Source: a virus. From it: DNA of 64,000 nucleotides. The position numbers and the translations under genes were made by a program. The notes under the pieces are model-generated. The model made no database searches. It was not told the origin of the DNA and saw nothing but the letters and a program-made list of their open reading frames with translations. The stretch is from IMG/VR virus record IMGVR_UViG_3300036766_002288, positions 1-64,000 of that record. One strand, 5' to 3'. This document shows, one piece after another, positions 54,554-63,836 of the stretch (the first letter of the stretch is position 1; each line of letters opens with the position of its first letter).

Positions 54554-55014
54554 TGTTGTCCCGTTGTTTGCTGGGCCATATTTGTAGGCGGTGTTGGCAT
54601 TTGTTGCACAGGGCCTGTAGGTTGACCTGGCGGCGGCGGTTCAGGAGCTTTTGGTTTTTCCTCTTCGCCAGTACCAAGTTTATTAACAGGAGTCCTTAAC
54701 TTGCCAGAAAGTTTCTCTAATTCTGCTCTTACACCATTGAAAACTTCTGGCAGATCACCTTTTTCTTCAATGGCTTTCATTAGGGCTACGCCGCATTTCT
54801 GCAATACTTTAAGGTATTTGTGTTCTGAGCGGGGCCAACTTCCATGAAGAATTCTACGAATCTGGCCCGCAATCTCTTCACTATTCTTTACTTGTTGCCT
54901 TGCACCCATCTGTTTGCCAGCTTGCAATAACTCATGAATTCCAGTTAATATATCATTTATTCTATCACCCAGATATTCTTTTTGTTCTGTAAGCAAAAAT
55001 TGTTTGAATCGCAT
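54550..55014 (-). CDS. Late protein with CTS-like N-terminus
   Basis: A 154-residue protein starting MRFKQFLLTEQKEYLGDRIN. LTE at positions 8-10 is at the same place as the T4 IAE processing site. Then comes a helical domain (LLQAGKQMGARQQVKNSEEI, HKYLKVLQKCGVALMKAI) and a Pro/Gln-rich tail. Similar proteins occur in other large T4-like phages. It follows the CTP synthase gene after five bases. Confidence 0.7.
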   Translation of the reverse strand: MRFKQFLLTEQKEYLGDRINDILTGIHELLQAGKQMGARQQVKNSEEIAGQIRRILHGSWPRSEHKYLKVLQKCGVALMKAIEEKGDLPEVFNGVRAELEKLSGKLRTPVNKLGTGEEEKPKAPEPPPPGQPTGPVQQMPTPPTNMAQQTTGQQ

Positions 55015-55019
55015 ATTAC

Positions 55020-56657
55020 TTATGTAGTAATCAACGATTCAGATTTGTGCTTCATACTAGCTTTAATTAAGCCATCAAACAAAGGTGCAGGTGCATTCAA
55101 GCGACTCTTAAATTCTGGGTGCGCTTGAGTTCCAACAAAGAAAGGATGTGATTCAGACTCTAATTCCATCATTTCCACTAAGTTAGTCACAGGATTAGTC
55201 CCAGAAACTTTAAACTTACCTAACGTGGCAAGTGAAGAAACATATTCAGAATTAACCTCATAACGATGGCGATGCCGTTCACTTATTAACTTCTTTTTAT
55301 ATAAACACTGGACAATACTATCTTTGACTAAATCACACTCATACGCACCCAATCGCATTGTTCCAGATTTCTTTTTAATGCTCTCTTGCCCTTCTACAAA
55401 GTGAATTACAGGATGCTTGGCATCTTTATCAAACTCTATACTGTTCGCACCTTCTAGCATACAAATATTACGTGCAACCTCAATTACGGCACATTGTAAG
55501 CCAAGACAAATGCCTAAGAAAGGTATTTTTTTCTCTCTTACATACTTAATTGCTCTGATCTTACCTTCAATACCAGAAGAATCAAACCCACCTGGAACTA
55601 TTATGCCATCTACATCTTCGAAATATTTCCAGACACCACGCATGTCTTTGGGTTGTTCAAGTTCCTTTGAGTTAATCCAACCAATTGTTACTTTTACTTC
55701 ATTTGCAACGGCAGCATGATATATGGCTTCTTTCAACGACAGATAAGCTTCGTCACAATTATCGTATTTGCCTACAATGGCTATATTAATGGTTGGCATG
55801 TCTACGTTGCCAACATACTTCTCAACCAAGTCACGATACTTGTGTATTCTGCATCCGTTTCTTTTCAGATGGAATTTGTCTACGATTAAATCATCAATGT
55901 GCCTTTCATAAAACTCAATTGGCACTTGATAAATTGTCTTAACATCTGGTGCGTCAAATACAGCTTCTCTAGGCACGTTAGTTAAATGTGAAATCTTATC
56001 CAGAATCTTTGGTGGAATTTCCCTGTCTATTCTGCAAAGAAGGATATCAGGCTGAATACCAAAAGATTGTAATTCTTTAATACTATTCTGCAATGGTTTG
56101 GTTTTAAATTCCTTGATGGTAGGAATCCACAAAATTGGGGCTACCATAACAACCAATACGTCATTCCAGTTTTTTTGCTTAAATTGCCTGATGGCTTCAA
56201 GATAAGGCCCGCTTTCAAGATCACCAACAGTACCACCTATTTCGCATATAACAATATCCGATTCCTTTCCTAACTGTGTAAGTCTATCCTGAATCTTATC
56301 TGTGAGATGTGGAATGATTTGTACAGTCTGTCCTAAATATTTTCCATCTTCTTCTTCAGTTAGCAACTCTTTGTATAAAGTCCCACTTGTGAGAATGTTT
56401 TTTGATGAAACTTCGATGCCTATAATACGTTCATAATGACCTAAATCGAGGTCAGTTTCGGTACCATCATCACATAGGAAACATTCCCCATGTTCACGGG
56501 GCGCAAGAACCCCAGCGTTGGTATTGAAATAAGGATCAAATTTGATTGGCTGCACTTTAAGTCCTCTTAAACTTAAGAGAAACCCAATAGATGCAGCAGC
56601 AATTCCCTTACCACCACCAGATATTACACCGCCAAGAACAATAATATACTTACACAT
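55020..56657 (-). CDS. pyrG: CTP synthase
   Basis: A 545-residue full-length enzyme converting UTP to CTP with glutamine and ATP. The synthase domain has GGVISGGGKGIAAASIG (9-25) and ICEIGGTVGDLES (138-149). The glutaminase domain has Cys384 in FLGICLGLQ, and His513 and Glu515 in GTQAHPEF. Nothing is missing. Phages rarely carry this gene. It should raise CTP, and with the nearby ribonucleotide reductase dCTP, during replication. Confidence 0.9.
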   Translation of the reverse strand: MCKYIIVLGGVISGGGKGIAAASIGFLLSLRGLKVQPIKFDPYFNTNAGVLAPREHGECFLCDDGTETDLDLGHYERIIGIEVSSKNILTSGTLYKELLTEEEDGKYLGQTVQIIPHLTDKIQDRLTQLGKESDIVICEIGGTVGDLESGPYLEAIRQFKQKNWNDVLVVMVAPILWIPTIKEFKTKPLQNSIKELQSFGIQPDILLCRIDREIPPKILDKISHLTNVPREAVFDAPDVKTIYQVPIEFYERHIDDLIVDKFHLKRNGCRIHKYRDLVEKYVGNVDMPTINIAIVGKYDNCDEAYLSLKEAIYHAAVANEVKVTIGWINSKELEQPKDMRGVWKYFEDVDGIIVPGGFDSSGIEGKIRAIKYVREKKIPFLGICLGLQCAVIEVARNICMLEGANSIEFDKDAKHPVIHFVEGQESIKKKSGTMRLGAYECDLVKDSIVQCLYKKKLISERHRHRYEVNSEYVSSLATLGKFKVSGTNPVTNLVEMMELESESHPFFVGTQAHPEFKSRLNAPAPLFDGLIKASMKHKSESLITT

Positions 56658-56661
56658 ATCA

Positions 56662-56862
56662 TCAATAACTCCATTTACTATCGTTTCTTAGGGTTTTAAT
56701 TTGATTCACGGTAATAGGTTTATCTGCACAGGAAGAACAAAAACTTAACCCGAAGTTAAGTTCTACAAATCCTAAAAGTCTTTTCAACTGGATTAGCTCA
56801 ATAAGGCTTTCAGTACTAGGAGTTTCTCTTAGGCACATGCAACATATTGTTTGATAGGTCAT
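56662..56862 (-). CDS. Small zinc-finger-like protein
   Basis: A 66-residue protein with CCMC near the N-terminus and CSSC at about 42-45, a likely zinc pair. It overlaps the methyltransferase stop by four bases (ATGA) and precedes pyrG by four bases, so all three share a message. Confidence 0.55.
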   Translation of the reverse strand: MTYQTICCMCLRETPSTESLIELIQLKRLLGFVELNFGLSFCSSCADKPITVNQIKTLRNDSKWSY

Positions 56863-57515
56863 GTATTTATACTAGTAAGTTCCAGTACTCTTTGCTGTGC
56901 AATGTCCACATAGTCTGGATTCATGTCCGCAATTATATACTTTCTATTTTCTTTTAGAGCCGCCACTGCTGTTGTGCCACTTCCAGCACATGGATCGAAA
57001 ACAATATCTCCGACATTAGAACTTACTCTAACCAAATACTGAAATAGTTCAAGTGGTTTCTGCGTAGGATGTTGCTGATTTCTCACAACAGGATACTTCC
57101 ATACAGTATTTTTACAATGTTCATTAAAAACTGCCTTTTTCTTTTTGCCATAAACACAACACTCAACCCCAGAAAGCCATATGTACTGACCATTCATTGG
57201 GCTAGGATTTGCTTTTTCCCAAATACACAATCTAGTAGATAACTTAGCGGATACCATCTCTGCCCTTAAAAAACTGACTTGTTCTGTTGAACAAAAAACA
57301 TAAATGCTTCCTTTTGTAACTCTAATTACATCTTTCAAAAAGACCTCTAAATCAAAAGTCTCAGTATCCGCAGCCTGCTTATCCAAATCTCTTAGCCCAT
57401 TTGAACTCCGATTAATGACACCATACGGTATATCCGTTAGTGTCATTTCAACACTATTGTCCGCCATTGTCTTCATCAAACCTATACAATCGCCACTAAT
57501 AATTTTGTTTGTCAT
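56859..57515 (-). CDS. DNA methyltransferase, beta class (N6-A or N4-C)
   Basis: A 218-residue protein from ATG 57515. The order is motif IV TDIPYG (27-32), then motif I DPCAGSGTT (174-182), which is the beta group. The catalytic tetrad reads DIPY, consistent with adenine or cytosine amino methylation. HPTQKPLELFQYLV is the usual motif X region. It is intact. Its target differs from that of the Dam-type enzyme. Confidence 0.85.
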   Translation of the reverse strand: MTNKIISGDCIGLMKTMADNSVEMTLTDIPYGVINRSSNGLRDLDKQAADTETFDLEVFLKDVIRVTKGSIYVFCSTEQVSFLRAEMVSAKLSTRLCIWEKANPSPMNGQYIWLSGVECCVYGKKKKAVFNEHCKNTVWKYPVVRNQQHPTQKPLELFQYLVRVSSNVGDIVFDPCAGSGTTAVAALKENRKYIIADMNPDYVDIAQQRVLELTSINT

Positions 57516-57565
57516 GTTTTGGAAAAACCAAGCTAACAACAGTAGATACTAGCAAAAGGAGAAAT

Positions 57566-58339
57566 ATGACACAAATACTTCAGACTAAAACAAAATGGGG
57601 CGGTCTTGGATGGCACCCAGGTTTACCAAAATTCGGTTCAGCACAATATATCCCACAGGTTGCAACGCTTCCTGTATCAGTTGATCTAAGGCCAAACTGC
57701 CCAGCAGTCTATGACCAAGGACAACTAGGCTCATGCACGGCCAATGCCGTAGGTGGTTTAGCACAATTCCTGATGATGAAGGAACAGCATACTTCATTTG
57801 TTCCTTCTAGGCTAGCAATTTATTATTGGGAAAGAGTCATTGAAAACAGTGTAAGTCAAGACAGCGGAGCTTCTATTTCTGATAGTCTAGCTGTCGTCAG
57901 CAACACTGGTTGCCCACACGAATCGCTTTGGTGGTACAATATCAATAAATTTGCAGTCCGTCCAAACAATAAAGTAGTCGCAGACGCCAATAAGCACAAG
58001 ATCACAAGTGCTATGCAAGTTAACAACACTAGCTTGGCAACGATGCAATCCTGTCTAAGCAGTGGATTCCCAATTACAATTGGCTTCACTGTATACTCAA
58101 GTTTCGAATCAAGCCAAGTTGCAAGAACAGGCATTGTCCCAATGCCAAATTCGCATGAACAAATTCTTGGTGGTCACGCAGTCCTAATTGTAGGCTATGA
58201 CAATACTCGTAATTGGTTCATTGTTCGCAATTCATGGGGCGCGGGTTGGGGTGCCGCTGGTTATTTCTATATGCCTTACCAATATTTCACAAATTCTAAT
58301 TTGGCATCCGATGCATGGACAGCCAGATTAATAGCGTAA
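57566..58339 (+). CDS. Papain-like cysteine protease (second copy of the fold)
   Basis: A 257-residue protein from ATG 57566 (AAAGGAG). Active site: Gln51 and Cys57 in DQGQLGSCTANA, His204 in GGHAVLIVGYD and Asn222 in VRNSWGAGWG. There is no signal peptide, and the short N-terminus suggests no propeptide. It is divergent from the methyltransferase operon and only distantly similar to the 29168-30004 enzyme. Possible roles are virion maturation or host-protein cleavage. Confidence 0.8.
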   Translation: MTQILQTKTKWGGLGWHPGLPKFGSAQYIPQVATLPVSVDLRPNCPAVYDQGQLGSCTANAVGGLAQFLMMKEQHTSFVPSRLAIYYWERVIENSVSQDSGASISDSLAVVSNTGCPHESLWWYNINKFAVRPNNKVVADANKHKITSAMQVNNTSLATMQSCLSSGFPITIGFTVYSSFESSQVARTGIVPMPNSHEQILGGHAVLIVGYDNTRNWFIVRNSWGAGWGAAGYFYMPYQYFTNSNLASDAWTARLIA

Positions 58340-58343
58340 CATA

Positions 58344-58373
58344 AAAAAAGGGGGTTTTAAAACCCCCTTTTTT
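58344..58373. terminator. Bidirectional hairpin terminator
   Basis: AAAAAAGGGGGTTTT and AAAACCCCCTTTTTT arms between the converging protease and ribonucleotide reductase genes. Confidence 0.85.
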
Positions 58374-58376
58374 CTT

Positions 58377-61300
58377 TCATATCGCTTTTTTGAAATCAAC
58401 TGGACACGCACCACCTGCACATTCAACATGCGCAAAATCTACGTCTTCTTCTAAAACCTTCTTGATCTTGTTCAAGGTATCTTCATATTCTGCCTTTGTA
58501 ACAGGTTGTTCTGGAAGATACTCATAACTAGATTTTTCTTCTTGGGGCATGATTGAACAACACTTAACCAATGGCTGATACTTCTGCACCGTCTTTGCAA
58601 AGTCCCTATAGCATACCTTGGCAGGCAAATACTTCAAAGTATAAGATATTTGATTAGCGGTATCCTTTTTCAAAAGCACGCCATTCTCATCGACACCATA
58701 CAACCAATACTTTTCCCCTAACATTATCCATTGATATTGTTCTTCTGGTGTAGCTTCTGCCGCTGTAACTAACTTGTTGCCCATGCCTAATTCAACAATG
58801 ATAGGCATTGTCGGAAAGCCTACTATAGTTGTATTCTGGTACTTTTTAAGTTCTCTAATTGGATATCCAGCCTTCTTGTATGTCTGAATGAGTGGGTCAT
58901 TACTACTGAATTGCACCCATCTCATGAACCATAACATTGAAGGTAAGTGCCACGCCTCTGTAAGCCCGAATAATTTTGAATTAGTTCCTGCTGGCTTTAA
59001 GGTTGTGTCTGTATGTGGCGGGGACATACCATATTTCTTTGAGTAAATCTCTGCCTCTTCCTGAACTGCCCTTTTGAATCTGGCCAAAGTCATCCAGAAG
59101 GCTTTAGATTTTTCCTCATCAATTAAATCTCTAAATCCTAACTTAAAGAACTTCCATGCAAATTCATGAATGCCAGTCATGCCAACACCAATTCTGTTGG
59201 TACGTAGTACCTCTTTCTTGTAAAGAGCATCCATTGTATTAACGCGAATAAGTGCCCTGGCAACTGCTCTAAACGCTTCTTCAGCTTCATCTAGACTGTC
59301 GGCATGGAATGGCACCAAATCACCAATGGTACAGTATGCTCCAAATAATGCGATTGCTATCTCGCCACAGTTATGTGCCCTTATGCCATTTGCATCAAAT
59401 TCATGCACAGTTTCAACACCACAGTCATAAACATCTTCATCGCCAATATGTTCAATAGATTCAATCTTGGCAACAAAGTTTTCCTTATAAATACCACGCT
59501 CAATAGAATTGATAGCAGCATTCAAAGCCGATGCTTTATCAGGCTCACGAAACCCTATTAAATCTGAAAACTGCAAAAGATTATCTTTACTAATGTGCAA
59601 TTCGTGAGACGGTTGGCACCAATACAATTTTTCTCCACCATTACCATCAGGCATTTTCTTGTAACCAGCTTCTTTTCTATCTTTGTAAACAGAAGATATA
59701 ATGCCCAATCTTGAAAGCATTCTTTGTATCGTATAGAGTCTTGGTAAATTAGACTGTGAAAGGCGCACACTTATACCTTTGTTTTTATTTTTACAAACAG
59801 TACCGTCCGCGTCGAACAATCCACCTAGCAATCCGCAGTAAAAATTACTGCCCATTTCTTCAACGGATTTCAACAGATTTTTAGTCAATGGCTCTAGCAA
59901 TGGTTCAGCTAACTTGTTTAATGCAACACAACTAATCGTTCTGCTGTCGTTAATTTCGTTTAATTGACCGCCTTCAAAATTAGCCTTAACCTTCATGTCT
60001 AGCGACTCAATACATTTCAAGGTCGCATCTATCATGTGATCTTTATTCTCACCCCAGAATCTTAAATAAGTGCAATATTTTTCTGGATTAAATCCACCAT
60101 CACCAATTATTTCACCAATCAACCACCCTTCGCCAAAAGTGCCATTGCCATCCCATCGAACATTACGCTGATTGGCAAGAACTAAATGATCGCCTATATT
60201 CAAATCTTTTACTTCAACCCATGAATGCTCATAGTTATAGCCACCATGCAATTTTGAACGTTTGTTTTTCTCAACCAATAATGGATGATTATCAGTTGCC
60301 TTCAAAGTATAGCCACGATTCGTCTTAATCAGATACACGGGCTTGCGACCTGTCTTCCAAAATCCAGAGGCATTGAATGATTTGCCATTGACGATAGCAT
60401 TAAATGGCTTGTTGATTAAATCAGCAACTTGTCTTGGACCATCAGATGTTTGCACCCATGTATCTGCTGTGACACAAGGATTACAGATCATGTAATACTG
60501 TTTTTTCAATGCTTTGCGTAGCAGCCGATTCATGTAAAGATTGGTATCGTCATTAAGCTGATACTTCTTACTACCAATTAAATCACCTTTAGAAAGTTCT
60601 TCTAACCCTTCACGATTCTCATTTAATTTATCGACGTTAATTAGTCCAGGCTCACCAGTGCTGTCTGCATAAGCTGCTGATGTAACTAATTTGAAAACTT
60701 TTCTGGCGTGCTTGGCAAGTGGAGTATGATAATCTGGATTGCTTCTTTTCAACTCTATTAGTTTCCAGAATTCCTTATCAACCATTACGCTGTTGTTGGA
60801 ACTCCATAAGAACCCATTGGGTTTAACAACGTAGCCTTCTCTTAGTTCTATTATTTCTTCAACACTCTTGTCGTAATATTCAATTGGACGCTTAATGGTG
60901 ATGAAGTCGAAAACTGTTACGTCTTTCCAGAACTTAGTGGACATTCTTGCCGCACGTCTTGCCCCACCTACGAGGACACATTCTGCGAAATAGTGGTCAA
61001 TATACATCGTTTGCATGAACGGCGTAAGTCCTGCGCCCTTGAGGGTCAAAGCCTTATAAAATGCATTCATTAAAGGAACGGGACCACTTGCTGGCCTATT
61101 TTGCATCCCTTTGATTGGGGTGCCCTTCGCTCTCACCTTAGAAAAATCTAGAATTAGTAGTTTATCTTTGTGTATTTTCTCAAACGCGGCATTTTCCCAT
61201 ATCTCTAATGCCTTTGCCCAACCTTCTCTAGTATCTTCAACGACATGCCATAATGTATCCTTGCCGCTACCATATTTATGTTTTGCATCCCGCACAGACT

Positions 61301-61739
61301 CATGTGCCATATAGTCATAGTCTGGGTGCGATTCATCTATTACACAACGTACATTTGGGGCATTATCCCAATTTACGAGCATGATATCATCATCATAGGA
61401 ACGGCCAACACCAGAGCCGTTCATTAACAAATAGAACAATGCAAAACTTGTAGCACTAGTAGAACAGTTTGTAAAAACTTCAATATTACGATTTGGTTGT
61501 GTTTCATCACCATGTTGCAGGTGCCTGCCGCTCATCAATATGGTGGCTTTTGATAGGTGCTTATAAAGAACTTTGTATTCTTGCTCTTGTTCTTCTTTTG
61601 TCCTGCATAATAAGGAATTGCCTAAAGCAACACGATGAGCAACGTCATCCCAACTCTCCCATTTGCCATTAGCTTTTTTTCTTAAAATGGTACGCTCTGC
61701 GACCGCCTGGCCCATACCAGGGTGAAAATTCTTCGACAT
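58377..61739 (-). CDS. nrdJ: B12-dependent (class II) ribonucleotide reductase containing an intein
   Basis: 1120 residues as translated, of which 369 are an intein (422-790), leaving a 751-residue enzyme that reduces ribonucleotides with adenosylcobalamin. Class II features: NCSTSATSF near the start, GMQNRPASGPVPLM (211-224), the active-site NP-CGEI sequence (split by the intein) and a C-terminal CAGGACPV redox pair. The gene needs B12 from the host. No separate activase is needed. GAGGAG precedes the ATG. It is expected early to mid infection. Confidence 0.85.
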   Translation of the reverse strand: MSKNFHPGMGQAVAERTILRKKANGKWESWDDVAHRVALGNSLLCRTKEEQEQEYKVLYKHLSKATILMSGRHLQHGDETQPNRNIEVFTNCSTSATSFALFYLLMNGSGVGRSYDDDIMLVNWDNAPNVRCVIDESHPDYDYMAHESVRDAKHKYGSGKDTLWHVVEDTREGWAKALEIWENAAFEKIHKDKLLILDFSKVRAKGTPIKGMQNRPASGPVPLMNAFYKALTLKGAGLTPFMQTMYIDHYFAECVLVGGARRAARMSTKFWKDVTVFDFITIKRPIEYYDKSVEEIIELREGYVVKPNGFLWSSNNSVMVDKEFWKLIELKRSNPDYHTPLAKHARKVFKLVTSAAYADSTGEPGLINVDKLNENREGLEELSKGDLIGSKKYQLNDDTNLYMNRLLRKALKKQYYMICNPCVTADTWVQTSDGPRQVADLINKPFNAIVNGKSFNASGFWKTGRKPVYLIKTNRGYTLKATDNHPLLVEKNKRSKLHGGYNYEHSWVEVKDLNIGDHLVLANQRNVRWDGNGTFGEGWLIGEIIGDGGFNPEKYCTYLRFWGENKDHMIDATLKCIESLDMKVKANFEGGQLNEINDSRTISCVALNKLAEPLLEPLTKNLLKSVEEMGSNFYCGLLGGLFDADGTVCKNKNKGISVRLSQSNLPRLYTIQRMLSRLGIISSVYKDRKEAGYKKMPDGNGGEKLYWCQPSHELHISKDNLLQFSDLIGFREPDKASALNAAINSIERGIYKENFVAKIESIEHIGDEDVYDCGVETVHEFDANGIRAHNCGEIAIALFGAYCTIGDLVPFHADSLDEAEEAFRAVARALIRVNTMDALYKKEVLRTNRIGVGMTGIHEFAWKFFKLGFRDLIDEEKSKAFWMTLARFKRAVQEEAEIYSKKYGMSPPHTDTTLKPAGTNSKLFGLTEAWHLPSMLWFMRWVQFSSNDPLIQTYKKAGYPIRELKKYQNTTIVGFPTMPIIVELGMGNKLVTAAEATPEEQYQWIMLGEKYWLYGVDENGVLLKKDTANQISYTLKYLPAKVCYRDFAKTVQKYQPLVKCCSIMPQEEKSSYEYLPEQPVTKAEYEDTLNKIKKVLEEDVDFAHVECAGGACPVDFKKAI
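59370..60476 (-). mobile_element. Intein with LAGLIDADG homing endonuclease domain
   Basis: Protein residues 422-790. The first residue is Cys (CVTADTWVQT), block B is near TLKATDNHPLLV, and the last is Asn preceded by His (GIRAHN) before Cys791 of the extein, so all splice residues are present. The endonuclease has WLIGEIIGDGGF (539-550) and FYCGLLGGLFDADGTV (633-648), both with the acid. It lies inside the conserved NPCGEI active-site loop, a favoured intein site. Confidence 0.9.
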
Positions 61740-61832
61740 ATTATCTCCTCAATTCAATCTTTAATGTTGTGGATGTATCTAAGTAGCAATGCAAAAAAAT
61801 TTCTACTATTAAAAGTTAATAATTAAAATGAA

Positions 61833-63836
61833 TCATGTAACCACTGTGCTGACTTCATCTTTCATCTCTAAACATATTGAGTCACAACCAGATAGCATTT
61901 CCAATAATGCTTCATTGTGGTCAATAACAAAAACCTGTTTTTCTTTCGCTAACTCGCAAATCATTCTGTAAATACCAAGAACCCCAATAGCATCAACATT
62001 CATTGTTACTTCGTCTAGAAATATGACCGAAGGGGACGCACCAGAATTTAAAGAAGACACAAATGCCCATGCAGCGGCAACTGTTAGATTCAGTCTTCTT
62101 CTTTGCCCGCCCGACATTCCGTGATACACGTAAGGTCTTCCATTGAATGGATAACGGTCAATTGTTTCTTCGAGTTCGTTATTAAACGTCAATTTGATTT
62201 TATTGTCAATCAAAAATTGTAACCAGTATTCAATTCTGTCATTAAGTGTGGGAATGATACCATCAATGACATATTTCCTGATACCAGTATCCCCAAATGC
62301 CTTTACCCAAAATTCGTAATAAGGTAACAAATCTTCATTTTCCTTAATTTCATCCTTTTTCTTGTTACAGTCTTGGGCTTTAGTATTCAAATCATTGATG
62401 GCAGTGAGTTTAATTGCTTCAAAAGGTGATGAGCCTTTCATCTGCTCCTGTTTCTCAGTTGCTAGTTTCTTCAAATTTTCAAATTGCTCAGCAAGCAGCA
62501 ACTCTGAAATGTTAGAATCAGGCATTGTAACCTTACACAATTCATTAATCGCAAGATGCACACTATTGATTTCTTTGTTAACGTCATTTACCTTGTTTCC
62601 ATAATCTGCGATGACTCTTTCGCCCTTATTTTTAATAGTGTCCAGGCTCGTCAAATTGAGCAACTCGGTGTCGTGTTTTGTTTTAACCTCTTGTAAAAGT
62701 GGCTCATTCTCTTCCAGAACCTTCTTTGCCTGTGTAACGACCTTCGTAAAATTGGTCTCATTAACAACACCTAAACAATAAGGACATTCTTTATTGGTCT
62801 TTTCAGCTATTTCCCTAATACACTTCTGGTTATCAGATATTAGTTTTTCTAACTCGTCTTTTTTCTTCTTAAACACACTTATTGTTTCTTTAGAAGTTTT
62901 AATACTGGCAACAAGTTCATCACAACTGTTTTTGATTGCATTCAAAGCTCGCTGATAAGCTTCTTTTTTCTCTTCCAGGGTTGGCACCTTCTGTTTTAAA
63001 TCTGCTATCTGTTCTTGGGCATCTTGATAAGATGCAAGCGCCGCCCCCGTACTAGATTGCTCCAGTTCATCCCTTTTCTTTTTGATATCAGATAATAATT
63101 CATCTAATTCCTTCTTTAACTTTTCACGCCATTCATGTTCCTGTTTCTCTATTTGAGAAATTCTCGATACACATTCATCCTTCTGCACAACTAGAAACTC
63201 ATATTCTTTGCCAAGGTCTTTGATCTTAGTTTTAAGGTTCTTCTTCAGGTCATTAGTTTTTTCGAAATGGTTTCTATATTTTTCAAGTGACAAAATATTC
63301 TCAACAATCTCGCGTTTCTTGGTACTATCACATTCCAAAAACGGATGTGTATTATCATCACTAAAAATAAATATGTTTATAAACGACTCGTAAGTGAGAC
63401 CAATTTTTGATTCTATTTCAGCTTGCGCCCCTTTGCCCTTCGAAATTTCAGTATCCTTATTCCATATCCCCTCAGCACTCTTCCAAAGTCTTAATACTTG
63501 CTTATTATCACTATTTCTTTCCCTGACAACTCTATAATCATCCCACCTTACTTCTACAACTAGCTTCTTACCATCTTTGTTATTGATGAGATTAAGATGT
63601 GTTAATTTAGTTGGCTTCTTGATGGTTCTACCATAAAGACCATAAACTATGATTTCTGGTATACTGCTTTTACCACTTCCATTAGAAGCTTTCTCACTAT
63701 CTTCATCCACTACATCTAAATTCCTGCCTTTAATGGCCACAATATTCCCGTAAGACTTGAAGTCAATTTCAATTCCATCTTCGCCAAAGCACAGAAAATT
63801 TTGTGCTTTGGCGTATTTAAAATCCAAATTTATCAT
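61833..63836 (-). CDS. Recombination endonuclease subunit, SbcC/Rad50-like (T4 gp46-like)
   Basis: A 667-residue ATPase. Walker A ASNGSGKSS (50-58) and the coiled coil (about 190-500) are interrupted by the zinc hook CPYC (351-354). The ABC signature is MSGGQRRR (574-581) and Walker B VIFLDE (604-609). With gp47 it resects DNA ends for recombination-dependent replication. Its start overlaps the upstream gene by four bases (ATGA), as T4 genes 47 and 46 lie together. Confidence 0.9.
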   Translation of the reverse strand: MINLDFKYAKAQNFLCFGEDGIEIDFKSYGNIVAIKGRNLDVVDEDSEKASNGSGKSSIPEIIVYGLYGRTIKKPTKLTHLNLINNKDGKKLVVEVRWDDYRVVRERNSDNKQVLRLWKSAEGIWNKDTEISKGKGAQAEIESKIGLTYESFINIFIFSDDNTHPFLECDSTKKREIVENILSLEKYRNHFEKTNDLKKNLKTKIKDLGKEYEFLVVQKDECVSRISQIEKQEHEWREKLKKELDELLSDIKKKRDELEQSSTGAALASYQDAQEQIADLKQKVPTLEEKKEAYQRALNAIKNSCDELVASIKTSKETISVFKKKKDELEKLISDNQKCIREIAEKTNKECPYCLGVVNETNFTKVVTQAKKVLEENEPLLQEVKTKHDTELLNLTSLDTIKNKGERVIADYGNKVNDVNKEINSVHLAINELCKVTMPDSNISELLLAEQFENLKKLATEKQEQMKGSSPFEAIKLTAINDLNTKAQDCNKKKDEIKENEDLLPYYEFWVKAFGDTGIRKYVIDGIIPTLNDRIEYWLQFLIDNKIKLTFNNELEETIDRYPFNGRPYVYHGMSGGQRRRLNLTVAAAWAFVSSLNSGASPSVIFLDEVTMNVDAIGVLGIYRMICELAKEKQVFVIDHNEALLEMLSGCDSICLEMKDEVSTVVT

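Noticed and set aside
56864-56871. TATAAATA as a promoter for the zinc-finger gene at 56862
   Set aside because: Only one base separates it from the ATG, so transcription would start inside the gene. The site is explained by the codons of the methyltransferase end (SINT and stop).
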